A stretch of 64,000 nt of DNA from Leucobacter sp. UBA1945 (GTDB lineage: Bacteria > Actinomycetota > Actinomycetes > Actinomycetales > Microbacteriaceae), in NCBI GenBank assembly GCA_002336855.1, contig DDEV01000008.1, positions 149 through 64,148 on the forward strand, written 5' to 3'. The position numbers and the translations under genes are program-made. Shown here in pieces: positions 1 through 9,266 of this stretch; within the stretch, counting starts at the first letter, position 1, and each line of letters starts with the position of its first letter. The notes beneath the pieces are model-generated. The model was not told where the DNA came from. It worked only from the letters and a program-made list of their open reading frames with translations, and made no database searches.

Positions 1-1
1 C

Positions 2-1432
2 AGCGAGACGCAGATGCTGCGCTACTTGCGCCGCCTCGCCGACCGCGACCTCGCGCTCGATCGCACCATGATTCCGCTCGGCTCTTGCACGATGAAGCTC
101 AACTCGACCGCAGAGATGGAGTCGATCTCGTGGCCGGAGTTCGCGGGCATTCACCCGTACGTTCCCGCCGAGCAGAGCGCAGGCTGGCGCGAACTGATCG
201 CCTCGCTCGAGAGCTGGCTCGTCGAGATCACGGGCTACTCTGCGATCTCGCTGCAGCCGAACGCCGGCTCGCAGGGTGAGTACGCGGGCCTGCTCGCGAT
301 CCGCCGCTTCCATCTCGCGAACGGCGACGACGCGCGTGACCTATGCCTGATCCCGGCATCGGCGCACGGCACGAACGCGGCCTCGGCGGTGCTCGCCGGC
401 ATGCGCGTGATCGTCGTTGCGAACACCGAGTCCGGCCACATCGACATGGATGACCTGCGCGCCAAGATCGATGCAAACCGCGACTCGCTCGCCGCGATCA
501 TGATCACCTACCCGTCGACCTATGGCGTCTACGACGACGACGTGCGCGAGGTGTGCGATCTCGTGCACGAAGCGGGCGGGCAGGTCTACATCGACGGCGC
601 GAACATGAACGCGCTCGTCGGCGTCGCGAAGCCCGGCCAGTTCGGCGGCGACGTGTCGCACCTGAACCTGCACAAGACCTTCGCGATTCCCCACGGTGGT
701 GGCGGCCCCGGCGTCGGCCCTGTTGCAGTTGCCGAGCATCTCGCGCCGTACCTGCCGGGAGACCCGCGCGAAGAGATCTCGGTCGCAGACGGCGTGCCAG
801 TGGTCGCGACCCTCTTCGGTTCGGCGGGTGTGCTGCCGATCTCGTACGCCTACGTCGCGATGATGGGCGGTGCGGGCCTGACTCGCGCAACCCAGACCGC
901 GCTGCTGAGCGCAAACTACATCGCGTCGCGCCTGCGCGAGCACTTTCCGGTGCTGTTCACCGGCAACGAGGGTCTCGTCGCGCACGAGTGCATTCTCGAC
1001 CTGCGCGAGCTGACCGCCGCGTCGGGTGTGACCGCCGAAGACGTGGCGAAGCGCCTCATCGACTTCGGCTTCCACGCCCCGACCCTCGCGTTCCCGGTTG
1101 CGGGCACGCTGATGGTCGAGCCGACCGAGAGCGAAGACCTCGGCGAGATCGAGCGCTTCATCGAGGCGATGATCACGATTCGTGGCGAGATCGATGCAGT
1201 GATCGCGGGCGAGTTCTCGATCGAGGGTTCGCCGCTTCGCAACGCGCCGCACCCGGCTTCGGTACTTGTGTCGGATACGTGGGATCGCGCCTACCCGCGC
1301 GAACGCGGCGCCTTCCCGGTGGCCCGCCTGCGGGTCGACAAGTACTTCCCGCCCGTGTCGCGCATCAACGGCGCGTTCGGTGACCGCAACCTCGTCTGCT
1401 CGTGCCCGCCGCCCAAGGCGTTTGCTGAGTAA
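2..1432 (+). CDS. gcvP: Glycine dehydrogenase (decarboxylating), P-protein, C-terminal part
   Basis: P-protein of the glycine cleavage system. It decarboxylates glycine with PLP and passes the aminomethyl group to the lipoyl arm of H-protein. The reading frame is open from the first bases, so the gene begins outside the window and only about half of a usual ~950-residue protein is seen. The family motif [10 protein letters not shown] lies near the left edge. The PLP-binding lysine is in NLHKTF (codon 674-676), followed by the glycine-rich loop HGGGGPG. It ends TAA and is followed by gcvT and gcvH on the same strand, which fixes its pathway. Identity is secure; only the left end is missing. 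Confidence 0.97.
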   Translation, partial: SETQMLRYLRRLADRDLALDRTMIPLGSCTMKLNSTAEMESISWPEFAGIHPYVPAEQSAGWRELIASLESWLVEITGYSAISLQPNAGSQGEYAGLLAIRRFHLANGDDARDLCLIPASAHGTNAASAVLAGMRVIVVANTESGHIDMDDLRAKIDANRDSLAAIMITYPSTYGVYDDDVREVCDLVHEAGGQVYIDGANMNALVGVAKPGQFGGDVSHLNLHKTFAIPHGGGGPGVGPVAVAEHLAPYLPGDPREEISVADGVPVVATLFGSAGVLPISYAYVAMMGGAGLTRATQTALLSANYIASRLREHFPVLFTGNEGLVAHECILDLRELTAASGVTAEDVAKRLIDFGFHAPTLAFPVAGTLMVEPTESEDLGEIERFIEAMITIRGEIDAVIAGEFSIEGSPLRNAPHPASVLVSDTWDRAYPRERGAFPVARLRVDKYFPPVSRINGAFGDRNLVCSCPPPKAFAE

Positions 1433-1471
1433 TTTGCCGAGCTCGGTCTCGACGTGCTCGACCGGCGCTCC

Positions 1472-1498
1472 CGCTCATCGAGCTTGTCGAGATGAGCG
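1472..1498. repeat. Short palindromic REP-like element between gcvP and gcvT
   Basis: Two perfect 8-bp arms (CGCTCATC and GATGAGCG) flank an 11-bp centre containing AGCTTGTCGA. It resembles the CTCGACAAGCTCGATGAGC-type intergenic palindromes scattered through many actinobacterial genomes. There is no T tract, so it is unlikely to be an intrinsic terminator. It may act as a transcript-processing or mRNA-stability element in the gcv operon; that is inference. Confidence 0.55.
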
Positions 1499-1533
1499 AA
1501 CCCTGAACCCAACAGTGACGAGAAAGAACTCAC

Positions 1534-2646
1534 ATGTCTGAACTGAAACACACTGCACTTCACGAGGAGCACGCGGCACTCGGCGCCTCGTTCACCGACT
1601 TCGGCGGCTGGGACATGCCGCTGCGCTACGGCAGCGAACTGGCCGAGCACCGCGCCGTGCGCGAGGCCGCAGGGCTCTTCGATCTCTCGCACATGGGCGA
1701 GGTGTGGGTCTCTGGCCCTGACGCCGCCACTTTCTTGAACACCGCGCTCGTCGGCAACCTCGCCGTCATCGCCGTCGGCAAGGCCAAGTACTCGCTGATC
1801 GTGAACGAGCAGGGCGGCATCATCGACGACCTGATCGTCTATCGCATCGCCGAGACCCGGTACCTCGTCGTGCCGAATGCTGGCAACGCGCCAACGGTCG
1901 TCGCCGAGCTGACCGCGCGGGCGGCGGGCTTCGACGTCGAGGTGGTCGACGCCTCGGCCGACACCTCGCTCATCGCGGTGCAGGGGCCGGCGTCTGAGGC
2001 GATCCTGCTCGATATGGTTCGCGAAGAGGATCGCCAGGCCGTGATCGATCTGCCCTACTACGCGTGGGTCGCAGTGAAGAGCGGGGACATCGACGTGTTG
2101 CTGGCGCGCACCGGCTACACCGGCGAAGACGGCTTCGAGCTCTATGTGCCGAACGACCGCGCGGCCGAGATCTGGCGCCTCGCGCTCTCGCTCGGCGAAC
2201 CGCGCGGGCTGATCGCCGCGGGTCTCGCGGCTCGCGACTCGCTGCGCCTCGAGGCGGGCATGCCGCTCTACGGCAACGAGCTGGGGCTCGACACGACGCC
2301 GTTCGAGGCAGGCCTCGGCCCGGTCGTCTCGTTCAAGAAAGACGAGGCGTTCGTCGGGCGTGCGGCGCTCGAAGCGGCAAAGGAAGCGGGCGCGAATCGC
2401 ATGCTGGTCGGCCTTCGCGGTGCTGGCCGCCGCGCGGGCCGCGGCGGCTATGCCGTGCACGCCGGAGGTGCCCAGATCGGCGCGATCACGAGTGGTCAGC
2501 CCAGCCCGACGCTCGGCTACCCGGTTGCGATCGCCTACGTCGACCCCGCGTTTGCCGAGGTCGGCACCGCGGTCGAGGTCGACCTGCGAGGCAAACTCGA
2601 GCCCTTTGAGGTTGTCGCGCTTCCGTTCTATAAGCGCAACAATTAG
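1534..2646 (+). CDS. gcvT: Aminomethyltransferase, T-protein of glycine cleavage
   Basis: T-protein releases ammonia from the aminomethyl-lipoyl H-protein and makes 5,10-methylene-tetrahydrofolate. At 370 residues it is a normal full length. The N-terminus ([25 protein letters not shown]) and the [10 protein letters not shown] stretch are typical of GcvT, as are the later [13 protein letters not shown] folate-pocket block and the [17 protein letters not shown] block. The ATG is preceded by AGAAAG at 8-9 nt spacing. It sits between gcvP and gcvH, 101 bp and 46 bp away, almost certainly in one transcript. Confidence 0.97.
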   Translation: MSELKHTALHEEHAALGASFTDFGGWDMPLRYGSELAEHRAVREAAGLFDLSHMGEVWVSGPDAATFLNTALVGNLAVIAVGKAKYSLIVNEQGGIIDDLIVYRIAETRYLVVPNAGNAPTVVAELTARAAGFDVEVVDASADTSLIAVQGPASEAILLDMVREEDRQAVIDLPYYAWVAVKSGDIDVLLARTGYTGEDGFELYVPNDRAAEIWRLALSLGEPRGLIAAGLAARDSLRLEAGMPLYGNELGLDTTPFEAGLGPVVSFKKDEAFVGRAALEAAKEAGANRMLVGLRGAGRRAGRGGYAVHAGGAQIGAITSGQPSPTLGYPVAIAYVDPAFAEVGTAVEVDLRGKLEPFEVVALPFYKRNN

Positions 2647-2692
2647 TTGCAACACGATCGCCCCCTAGACACCAATACCCAAGGAGAAAATC

Positions 2693-3073
2693 ATGAGCAC
2701 GGTACAGGCAGGACTTCGCTATTCGGTAGAGCACGAATGGGTGAACGCCGAGAGCCCGGTCGCGGTTGGCGTGAGCCAGGTCGCCGCAGATGCACTCGGC
2801 GAGGTGGTCTACGTCGACCTGCCCGAGGTGGGCACCCAGCTCACCGCCGGCCAGGTGTGCGGTGAGATCGAGTCGACCAAGTCGGTGAGCGAGCTGTACT
2901 CGCCCGTCTCGGGTGAGGTCGTCGAGGTCAACGACGCTGTCGTCGCAGACCCCGCGCTCGTCAACGCAGACCCTTACGGTGCCGCATGGCTCTTCAAGGT
3001 CGCCGTGACCGAAGAGGGCCCACTGCTGAGCGCCGAGGAGTACGCATCGCAGAACGACGCCACCGTCGCCTAA
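2693..3073 (+). CDS. gcvH: Glycine cleavage system H-protein (lipoyl carrier)
   Basis: Small lipoyl-domain carrier that shuttles the aminomethyl group between the P, T and L proteins. At 126 residues it is the usual size. The lipoylation site is Lys63 in [15 protein letters not shown], followed by the second half-motif [12 protein letters not shown] strong ribosome binding site (AAGGAGAAAATC) precedes the ATG. It is the last glycine-cleavage gene in this run; the L-protein (lipoamide dehydrogenase) is not in the window. Confidence 0.98.
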   Translation: MSTVQAGLRYSVEHEWVNAESPVAVGVSQVAADALGEVVYVDLPEVGTQLTAGQVCGEIESTKSVSELYSPVSGEVVEVNDAVVADPALVNADPYGAAWLFKVAVTEEGPLLSAEEYASQNDATVA

Positions 3074-3087
3074 CTGCTCAACCAAGC

Positions 3088-3139
3088 ATTTGTAGCGAAA
3101 GTGCTGCTCGCGAGACTGAGCGACACTTTCGCGACAAAT
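3088..3139. repeat. 52-nt near-perfect palindrome between gcvH and sdaA
   Basis: The outer 16-nt arms (ATTTGTAGCGAAAGTG against CACTTTCGCGACAAAT) pair with one mismatch. Pairing continues inward with a few interruptions through CTGCTCGCGAGACTGAGCG, giving a hairpin of about 22 pairs. No T tract follows, and the sequence ends 37 nt before the sdaA start. It could be an mRNA processing or stability hairpin, an operator for a dimeric regulator, or a mobile palindromic element. Confidence 0.6.
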
Positions 3140-3176
3140 CTGGTGCAGAGCCAGGGCAGCACCCAAAGGAGGGGCA

Positions 3177-4631
3177 ATGGCCATCAGCGTATTCGACCTA
3201 TTTACGGTGGGCATCGGGCCGTCGAGCTCGCACACCGTTGGTCCGATGCGGGCCGCGCACGCCTTTGTCGCTGCGTTTGCTAAGCGCGGCGGTCTCGCAA
3301 GCGTTTCCGGTCTGAAGGTCGATCTGTACGGATCGCTTGCCGCCACCGGGCGCGGGCACGGCACATTCACCGCAGTGCTGTTGGGTCTCGAAGGCTACGA
3401 CCCCGAGACGGTGCTGCCCGAAGAAGTTGATCGTGCGCTCGCGCGCATCGAGCAGACGGGCGAGCTGCAGCTCGGCGCCGAGCTCGCCGATGCACAGAGC
3501 GACGATGCGCAGAAGACCGACGCGAAACGCACCGAGCCTCGCTCGCTGCGTTTCGGCGTAGACGACATCGTGCTGCACCCGCTCACCGTGCTGCCCCGTC
3601 ACACGAACGGCATGCGCTTCGCGGCGCTCGATGCGTCGGGCAATACGCTCGACGAGCAGCTCTATTTCTCTGTAGGCGGCGGCTTCATTATTCGCGAGGG
3701 CGCTGAGGAAGCGGTGCTCGATCGCCTCGAGGCGGCGCTCGCCGAGCAGCCCTACCCGTTCCGCACTGCCGCTGAGCTACTGGAGCACTGCGAACGTGAC
3801 GGCCTCAGCATCGCGCAGGTGATGCTCGCAAACGAGCTCGTCGCGCGCGATGAAGCTACCGTTCGTGCCGGTCTCGCGCACATCTGGGACGTGATGGAGG
3901 CCTGCAAGAACTCTGCCCTCGAACGGACCGGCGTGCTGCCGGGCGGCCTCAACGTGAGACGTCGCGCCCCAGACTGGCACCGCCGCTTGACCGAGCAAGA
4001 TCCCCATCGCGACCCCGTGTTCTGGCAGGAATGGGTGAACCTCGTCGCCCTCGCAGTGAACGAAGAGAACGCTTCGGGCGGGCGCGTCGTCACCGCCCCG
4101 ACCAATGGCGCCGCTGGCATCATTCCCGCAGTGCTCTTCTATGCGACTCACTATCTGCCGAACGCCGCCGACTGGAGCAACGGCGAGAAGCAGCGAGTTG
4201 TCGCCGACTTCTTGCTCGCGGCCGCGGCGGTCGGCGTGCTCTACAAAGAGCAGGCCTCGATCTCTGGGGCAGAGGTCGGTTGCCAGGGCGAAGTCGGCTC
4301 GGCATCATCAATGGCTGCGGCAGGCCTGGCCCAGGTGCTCGGCGGAACCCCCGCCCAGGTCGAGAATGCCGCCGAGATCGCCATGGAGCACAACCTCGGG
4401 CTGACCTGCGACCCGATCGGCGGGCTCGTGCAGATTCCCTGCATCGAGCGCAACGCGATCGCCGCGTCGAAGGCGATCAACGCCGCAAAGATGGCGCTCA
4501 TGGGCGACGGATCGCACCACGTCAGCCTCGACGAGGTGATCGTAACCATGCGAGAGACCGGTCGCGACATGAGCGAGAAATATAAAGAGACCGCCATGGG
4601 TGGCCTCGCCGTGAACGTCATCGAGTGCTGA
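3177..4631 (+). CDS. sdaA: L-serine ammonia-lyase, single-chain iron-sulfur type
   Basis: Deaminates L-serine to pyruvate with a 4Fe-4S cluster. The N-terminal beta domain begins with [16 protein letters not shown]. The C-terminal alpha domain carries [17 protein letters not shown]. The three presumed cluster cysteines are C369, C411 and C422; their spacing of 42 and 11 residues is that of single-chain serine dehydratases. At 484 residues it is slightly long because of a charged, low-complexity stretch ([18 protein letters not shown]) at about residues 103-120. The start follows AAAGGAGGGGC. Its position after gcvH suggests glycine is converted to serine (by serine hydroxymethyltransferase, not in the window) and then to pyruvate. 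Confidence 0.96.
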   Translation: MAISVFDLFTVGIGPSSSHTVGPMRAAHAFVAAFAKRGGLASVSGLKVDLYGSLAATGRGHGTFTAVLLGLEGYDPETVLPEEVDRALARIEQTGELQLGAELADAQSDDAQKTDAKRTEPRSLRFGVDDIVLHPLTVLPRHTNGMRFAALDASGNTLDEQLYFSVGGGFIIREGAEEAVLDRLEAALAEQPYPFRTAAELLEHCERDGLSIAQVMLANELVARDEATVRAGLAHIWDVMEACKNSALERTGVLPGGLNVRRRAPDWHRRLTEQDPHRDPVFWQEWVNLVALAVNEENASGGRVVTAPTNGAAGIIPAVLFYATHYLPNAADWSNGEKQRVVADFLLAAAAVGVLYKEQASISGAEVGCQGEVGSASSMAAAGLAQVLGGTPAQVENAAEIAMEHNLGLTCDPIGGLVQIPCIERNAIAASKAINAAKMALMGDGSHHVSLDEVIVTMRETGRDMSEKYKETAMGGLAVNVIEC

Positions 4632-4681
4632 GTCTTGGCTGATCCTCGCCCAAATTCAGCAAGCTACCCAGCCAGCGCCGC

Positions 4682-4687
4682 TAACCT
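4682..4687 (+). promoter_or_regulatory. Predicted -10 box of a leaderless promoter (site-2 protease)
   Basis: TAACCT ends 6 nt before the GTG start, and there is no ribosome binding site. A TAnnnT box 6-7 nt upstream of a start codon is the known actinobacterial leaderless arrangement. It repeats at ten other genes in this window. Confidence 0.55.
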
Positions 4688-4693
4688 ATCCGG

Positions 4694-6025
4694 GTGACTG
4701 AAGTGCTTCTCTACGTGCTCGGCGTGCTGATTCTGCTGGTCGGCCTCGCCGTTTCAATCGGCCTGCACGAGGTCGGGCACCTGCTGCCCGCGAAGCTCTT
4801 CGGCGTCAAGGTGACGCAGTACATGATTGGCTTCGGCAAGACCCTCTGGTCGAAGCGCAAGGGCGAGACCGAGTACGGGGTCAAGCTGATTCCGCTCGGC
4901 GGCTACGTCGCGATGACCGGCATGTTTCCGCCGGCGAAGCCCGGTGAGAAGGCCCGCGACGCGAGCACCGGGTTTCTTGACAGTATGGCGCAGGATGCTC
5001 GCGAAGCGTCGGCCGAGACGATTGATGAGGGCGAGGATCGCCGCACCTTCTACCGCCTGCCGGTGTGGAAGAAGATCATCATCATGCTCGGCGGCCCGTT
5101 CATGAACCTCGTGCTCGCCTTCGTGTTCTTCGGGATCGTGCTGATGGGGTTCGGAACGGCGCAGTACAGCACAACGCTCGGCTACGTCAGCCAGTGCATT
5201 CTGCCCGCCTCGAGCGAGCAGACCGAGTGCGGGGCCGGCGATCCTCTTGCCCCGGCTGCCGAAGCCGGGCTGCAACCAGGCGACGAGATTCTTGCGGTCG
5301 ACGGCACTGAAATCACCTCGTGGACGCAGATTCGCGAGCTCGTGAGCGCCTCACCAGGCGAAGCGCTTGCTGTCTCAGTGTCGCGCGACGGCTCCGAGCG
5401 CGAGGTGACGATGACTCCGGCGGCGACCGAGCGCTGGGTGGTCGACGCGAACGGCAAGCAAGTGATCGGCGCAGACGGTGAGTCGCTCACCGAGACCGTC
5501 GGAATGATCGGCGTCACCCCGACCACCGAGATCGTGAAGCAGCCGATCACGGCCGTGCCGGCCTTTGTTGGCAACAACGTTGTGCAGGTCTCGCAGGTGA
5601 TCGTCGGTCTGCCGCAGCGCATGGTCGATATCTGGCAAGCGGCCTTCGGCAGCGAAGAACGCGACCCGAACGGGCCGATCGGTGTCGTCGGCGTCGGGCG
5701 TCTCGCGGGTGAGATCGTCAGCCTCGACGAGGCTCCTGTCGCCGCTCGCGCGCAGATGGTGCTCGGCCTGCTCGGCTCGCTCAACGTTGCGCTCTTCGTG
5801 TTCAATCTCGTGCCGCTGATGCCGCTCGACGGTGGGCACGTCGCGGGCGCGATCTATGAAGGCATCAAGCGGAGGCTCTTCAAGCTCTTCGGCAAGGGTG
5901 ACCCGGGCCCCGTCGACACCGCGAAGATGGTGCCAGTCACCTTCGCCGTGGTGATCGTTCTCGGAGCCATGAGTCTGCTGCTCGTCTATGCAGACATCGT
6001 GAAACCGGTGAGTCTGTTCGGCTAG
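4694..6025 (+). CDS. RIP/site-2 membrane zinc metalloprotease (RseP/Rip1-like)
   Basis: Intramembrane zinc protease that cleaves membrane anchors such as anti-sigma factors. The catalytic HEVGH motif is at residues 25-29 inside the first membrane helix. The LDG motif, with the third zinc ligand Asp379, lies in a late helix (LVPLMPLDGGHVAG). A PDZ-like region (AAEAGLQPGDEILAVDG) sits between them. Hydrophobic helices are visible near the N-terminus, at about 130-155 and at the C-terminus. At 443 residues it has the usual length. The GTG is chosen because a -10 box lies 6 nt upstream and no start with a ribosome binding site exists. The dxr and ispG genes often found beside this gene are absent. 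Confidence 0.94.
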   Translation: MTEVLLYVLGVLILLVGLAVSIGLHEVGHLLPAKLFGVKVTQYMIGFGKTLWSKRKGETEYGVKLIPLGGYVAMTGMFPPAKPGEKARDASTGFLDSMAQDAREASAETIDEGEDRRTFYRLPVWKKIIIMLGGPFMNLVLAFVFFGIVLMGFGTAQYSTTLGYVSQCILPASSEQTECGAGDPLAPAAEAGLQPGDEILAVDGTEITSWTQIRELVSASPGEALAVSVSRDGSEREVTMTPAATERWVVDANGKQVIGADGESLTETVGMIGVTPTTEIVKQPITAVPAFVGNNVVQVSQVIVGLPQRMVDIWQAAFGSEERDPNGPIGVVGVGRLAGEIVSLDEAPVAARAQMVLGLLGSLNVALFVFNLVPLMPLDGGHVAGAIYEGIKRRLFKLFGKGDPGPVDTAKMVPVTFAVVIVLGAMSLLLVYADIVKPVSLFG

Positions 6026-6043
6026 CAGCTAGGTTGAGCAGCG

Positions 6044-6889
6044 CTAGTTCGTCGGGGCCGGTGGCAGGCCGAAGAAGTCCTCGAGGTTGAGCACGCCCTG
6101 ATCGTGCATCGCGGTGGCGACGTCTACGCCGACATAGCGAAAGTGCCAGGGCTCATACGTGTAGCCAACCGTCGCCTGCTGGCCATCGTGGTAGCGAAGA
6201 ATGTAGCCGAAGCGGTAGGCGTTGTCGCGCAACCACGTACCAGTCGCGGTTTCACCGAAGCACGCCGCGAGCTGGCAGCCCTCGTTGCCGTAGAGGTCGA
6301 CGGTGAGGCCGGTCTGGTGTTCTGAGTAGCCGGGACGCGCGGTGTCGCGGTCGGCGAACTCGACCCCGCCCTGCGCGACGAGCCCGTCATAGATTTCTTT
6401 CTGCAGCCAGTACTCGCGGTACCCGCTCGTGATTGTGAACGGAACCCCGGCGTCACTCGCCGCGGCATACATTTGCTGCAGCGCCGCTGCAGCCTCGGCC
6501 CGGATCGGGTGGCCCCACACGTTCGGAATACCCTCGGGCATGACCAGATCGTCGGGAGCCCAGTCGATCGGATTCATCGGCCGCTGCTTATTGACGACCA
6601 CGGTGATCGACGACGGAGAATCGAGATCGTACACCGGTGCTGGCGCCGGTTCGGGTGTCGGCTCGGGCGTGAGTGTCGGGCTCGGGGTGGGCTTCGGGTT
6701 CACCGCCGGAGCAACCTTCGGGGGCGCGGCCTGGGGTTGCGCGGCCGAGATGGCCCACGCAGTGCCTCCGCCGACGAGCAGAAGCGCAACGGCACCGGCC
6801 GCGATACCGATGGTCAGTTTGCGTCTGCGAAGCGCCCTCGAGCGCGCTTCGCGTCGGCTCGGAGAATACCCTGTGTCACTCATCGGCAC
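6044..6889 (-). CDS. M15 D-alanyl-D-alanine carboxypeptidase (VanY-like), membrane-anchored
   Basis: Predicted peptidoglycan carboxypeptidase outside the membrane. A basic N-terminus is followed by one hydrophobic helix (about residues 26-50) and a Pro/Thr/Glu-rich linker (PTPSPTLTPEPTPEP). The catalytic domain carries SGYREYWLQ, SEHQTGLTVDLYG (zinc His and Asp) and EPWHFRYVG (catalytic Glu and zinc His). The first codon is GTG, overlapping the TAG of the upstream gene (TAGTG); an ATG two codons later is an alternative. It is therefore probably translationally coupled to the membrane protein before it. Confidence 0.88.
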   Translation of the reverse strand: MPMSDTGYSPSRREARSRALRRRKLTIGIAAGAVALLLVGGGTAWAISAAQPQAAPPKVAPAVNPKPTPSPTLTPEPTPEPAPAPVYDLDSPSSITVVVNKQRPMNPIDWAPDDLVMPEGIPNVWGHPIRAEAAAALQQMYAAASDAGVPFTITSGYREYWLQKEIYDGLVAQGGVEFADRDTARPGYSEHQTGLTVDLYGNEGCQLAACFGETATGTWLRDNAYRFGYILRYHDGQQATVGYTYEPWHFRYVGVDVATAMHDQGVLNLEDFFGLPPAPTN

Positions 6890-7497
6890 TAGTGTGCCAC
6901 GTCAAAATGTGTGCTGATCCTTTTCGAATCAAGCGAACGCGCGTAGCTGTTCGAAGCTGGCAACCACACCAGGGCCACACCCAACGCATGCAGTGCGATG
7001 ATCACGAGACCGAGATGGTTTGCCCAGAGCGCGTCGATCGGCAACCACGAGATCGTAGCGAACGCCTGCCATACCGCGAACACGATGGCGCCCGAGAGCA
7101 CAGAGAGCACCGTGCCGAAAGCGCGGGCGGTGCGCGAGCCGTGCAGTGTGTACTTCGCGATCACGAGATACGCGGCAAGCATGGATGCGGCTGCGATGAG
7201 ATAGAGGGCGAGGATCAGCACGAGCATCCAGCCGGCGGTGTTCATGAGCCATGCCTCCGCGCGCTCGAACGCATCGATGTAGGGGGCGAGGTCGACGGTG
7301 TCGTCTGGGGCGAACAGCGTGATCAGGTCGGTGACGCGGTAGGCGTTCTTGCGAAGTGATCGATACTGCAACCAGAGCAGCAGCGTCGCGAGCAGCGGTG
7401 CGAGTGCAAAGACGAACCCCGCCGCGCCCCATGCCCATGCCGCAATGCGCAGCGACCACGGTGTAATGGGCCGAACGATGATTTGTCTGCTCGTCAC
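6889..7497 (-). CDS. Unrecognised four-helix membrane protein
   Basis: No family recognised with confidence; it resembles DUF4328-type proteins. About four hydrophobic segments are visible: AWAWGAAGFVFALAPLLATL, then a helix in the GWMLVLILALYLIAA region, then FGTVLSVLSGAIVFAVW, then a final one around HLGLVIIALHALGVAL. A soluble acidic loop (LFAPDDTVDLAPYIDAFERAEAW) lies between the first two. The GTG start beginning MTSRQIIVRP is chosen because a TAAGTT -10 box lies 7 nt upstream; a longer frame to 7557 has no support. Its stop overlaps the start of the downstream carboxypeptidase, which suggests a two-gene cell-envelope operon. Its tail is encoded across one GATCCTTTTCGA motif. Confidence 0.6.
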   Translation of the reverse strand: MTSRQIIVRPITPWSLRIAAWAWGAAGFVFALAPLLATLLLWLQYRSLRKNAYRVTDLITLFAPDDTVDLAPYIDAFERAEAWLMNTAGWMLVLILALYLIAAASMLAAYLVIAKYTLHGSRTARAFGTVLSVLSGAIVFAVWQAFATISWLPIDALWANHLGLVIIALHALGVALVWLPASNSYARSLDSKRISTHFDVAH

Positions 7498-7504
7498 CTC
7501 ACCC

Positions 7505-7510
7505 AACTTA
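7505..7510 (-). promoter_or_regulatory. Predicted leaderless -10 box for the leftward membrane-protein operon
   Basis: TAAGTT on the minus strand, 7 nt before the chosen GTG. It supports the short start of the membrane protein. It lies about 100 bp from the divergent leaderless promoter of the LOG gene. Confidence 0.4.
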
Positions 7511-7613
7511 CCTGCCTTGCTCGCGCGTGCCGTCAGATGTGCCGCTCCGAGCCTCAAAGTAGGCGATTTGCCTACACACGTGAACGGTTGGCGGCGACTC
7601 GGAGCGTTGCGCC

Positions 7614-7619
7614 TAGGCT
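7614..7619 (+). promoter_or_regulatory. Predicted leaderless -10 box (LOG-family gene)
   Basis: TAGGCT, 6 nt before the GTG start, with no ribosome binding site between. The same hexamer at the same distance is seen before four other genes or proposed starts in this window. Confidence 0.6.
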
Positions 7620-7625
7620 AGAGGC

Positions 7626-8711
7626 GTGGACGTTCACTCAGACACCGCCCCCGAGCCTGTTCCTGATGCCGCGCACCGCAAAGCACTGATTTCGGCTTTG
7701 CTCGACGACTGCGGGGTCGAGTGGCAGAAGAAGTTGGTGGCGAGGATCATCGACACCGGAATCGGGCTGGGCCTCGATGGGACGAGCCGACTCAACCTCA
7801 AGATCTCTGCTGCGGCGCTTGAGGAGATGCGTGCCGCGTTTCGTCTGTTTGCGCCCTTCGAAGCCGCTCCAAAGGTCACGATCTTCGGCTCGGCGCGCAC
7901 CACCGCAGACGACCCGCTGTCCCAGCAGGCCCTGCGGGTCTCGCGCGAGCTTGCCGATCAGGGGTGGTTGGTCGTGACGGGCGCGGGCCCAGGCATTATG
8001 GAGGCGGCATCGACGGGCGCTGGCCCGGAGCAGTCGATCGGGGTCTCGATTCGGTTGCCGTTCGAAGAGCGGCCGATGCACGAGATTGCCGGAAACGACC
8101 GGCTCGTCTCGATGAAGTACTTTTTCACCCGTAAGCTGATGCTGGTCAAGGAGTCGCGTGGCTTCGTGTGTCTTCCCGGCGGTTACGGCACCATGGATGA
8201 GACGTTCGAACTGTTGACTCTGCAGCAGACAGGCAAAATGGTGCCGATGCCGATCGTGCTGCTCGACCGTCCGGGCGGCACATTCTGGAAAGGCTTCGAA
8301 CGCTTCGTCATCGATCACCTCCAGGGCGACGGCATGATCACTCACGGCGATCTCGACCGGGTGCTCATCACCGAGTCGATCGAAGACGCCGTTGCTGAGA
8401 TCACCGGGTTCTGGCGAAACTATGACTCATTGCGCTGGGTAGGCGAGCAACTGGTGCTGCGCCTGCGTGCTGCGCCGACGCAGGCAGAGGTCGATGGCCT
8501 CAACGAAGAGTTCGTCGGGCTGCTACGGTCGGGCCGAATCGAGACGACGGCGCCACTCGGGGCAGAGGTCACCGACGATGATTTGCTCGAACTGCCGAGG
8601 CTCGTGCTCACGCCGCAGCGGCGGGCCGTGGGCGAGCTGCACCGGTTGATCCGCGCGGTGAATGAACTCCCGTCGGCGCCGGCCGGTGGCGACGCCCCCG
8701 CAAACAACTGA
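7626..8711 (+). CDS. LOG-family (TIGR00730-like) nucleotide hydrolase
   Basis: Member of the LOG/lysine-decarboxylase-like Rossmann family; characterised members release cytokinins or hydrolyse nucleoside 5'-monophosphates. The nucleotide-binding block TGAGPGIMEAAST is at about residues 118-130 and the hallmark PGGYGTMDETFELLT follows at about 184-198. At 361 residues it is longer than plant LOG proteins (~210), with an N-terminal extension of about 80 residues and a C-terminal helical tail, as in the long bacterial form. The start is the GTG with a -10 box 6 nt before it. The next gene is convergent, so it appears to be transcribed alone. The substrate cannot be told from sequence. Confidence 0.85.
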   Translation: MDVHSDTAPEPVPDAAHRKALISALLDDCGVEWQKKLVARIIDTGIGLGLDGTSRLNLKISAAALEEMRAAFRLFAPFEAAPKVTIFGSARTTADDPLSQQALRVSRELADQGWLVVTGAGPGIMEAASTGAGPEQSIGVSIRLPFEERPMHEIAGNDRLVSMKYFFTRKLMLVKESRGFVCLPGGYGTMDETFELLTLQQTGKMVPMPIVLLDRPGGTFWKGFERFVIDHLQGDGMITHGDLDRVLITESIEDAVAEITGFWRNYDSLRWVGEQLVLRLRAAPTQAEVDGLNEEFVGLLRSGRIETTAPLGAEVTDDDLLELPRLVLTPQRRAVGELHRLIRAVNELPSAPAGGDAPANN

Positions 8712-8737
8712 GACTCCGTCGGCTCAGAGCTCGTCGA

Positions 8738-9181
8738 CTACCCGGGCGAGAGTTTCGCGAGGGTCGCTTCGATGCGCCGCGATCGCGTTTCTGGTTTCTT
8801 TGCGCCGAGGATCGCCTGAACGTGCTCTTTGCGGTGCGTATAGGGCAGCTTGTCGAATGCCGCCCGCGCGCCAGCAACCGTGGCGAGCGCCTCGGCGAGG
8901 TCGGCCGGAACCTCAACCTCGCGGGGAGCTTCGTCGAGCTCGATGCTCGCCTCGATCTCATCGCCGATCTCGACGCCAAGGGTCGCACGGTTCGCCTTTG
9001 AAATGCCGATCAGGTTCTGCCCGCCCATGACCGCGAGCCGCAGCCTGGCCGAGCGCCCATCGATAGTGACGAGCACCGCCGCTCGTTTGCCGCCGCCGAG
9101 GGTCGCGACCTGATCGTCGCTGAGCTCGATCGCTGTTGCCGGGCCATGCGGCGCGAGCGTGGTGCGAATCTGTAGCGACAT
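8738..9181 (-). CDS. YdeI/DUF1905-type small protein
   Basis: A 147-residue soluble protein of two recognisable parts. The first is a DUF1905-like beta-barrel (about residues 1-85, with the block LGVEIGDEIEASIELDE). The second is a C-terminal YdeI/OmpD-associated helical motif (about 100-140, LPYTHRKEHVQAILGAKKPETRSRRI). Some family members are annotated as bacteriocin-protection proteins, but the biochemical role is not established. The start is ATG with a strong AGGAGG site upstream; a longer in-frame start to 9286 has no such support. It converges on the LOG gene. Confidence 0.8.
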   Translation of the reverse strand: MSLQIRTTLAPHGPATAIELSDDQVATLGGGKRAAVLVTIDGRSARLRLAVMGGQNLIGISKANRATLGVEIGDEIEASIELDEAPREVEVPADLAEALATVAGARAAFDKLPYTHRKEHVQAILGAKKPETRSRRIEATLAKLSPG

Positions 9182-9253
9182 CGTGGCCTCCTGGCTGCGT
9201 CTGTATCGGGTTTCGGTTTCGTGGTTTAGGTGTCTTGCGCGGGCCGGCGCGCC

Positions 9254-9259
9254 TATGCT
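9254..9259 (+). promoter_or_regulatory. Predicted leaderless -10 box (DUF1801 gene)
   Basis: TATGCT, 7 nt before the ATG at 9267, with no ribosome binding site. It fixes the DUF1801 start at 9267 rather than at the longer frame to 9159, which would overlap the divergent gene. Confidence 0.5.
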
Positions 9260-9266
9260 CATCAGT

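Noticed and set aside
341..1252. A 303-codon minus-strand frame inside gcvP
   Set aside because: Shadow of gcvP; Arg/His-rich composition and no ribosome binding site.
1433..1533. Possible glycine riboswitch before gcvT
   Set aside because: The spacer is only 101 bp, is dominated by a short palindrome and lacks the conserved tandem aptamer sequences; a riboswitch, if any, would lie before gcvP outside the window.
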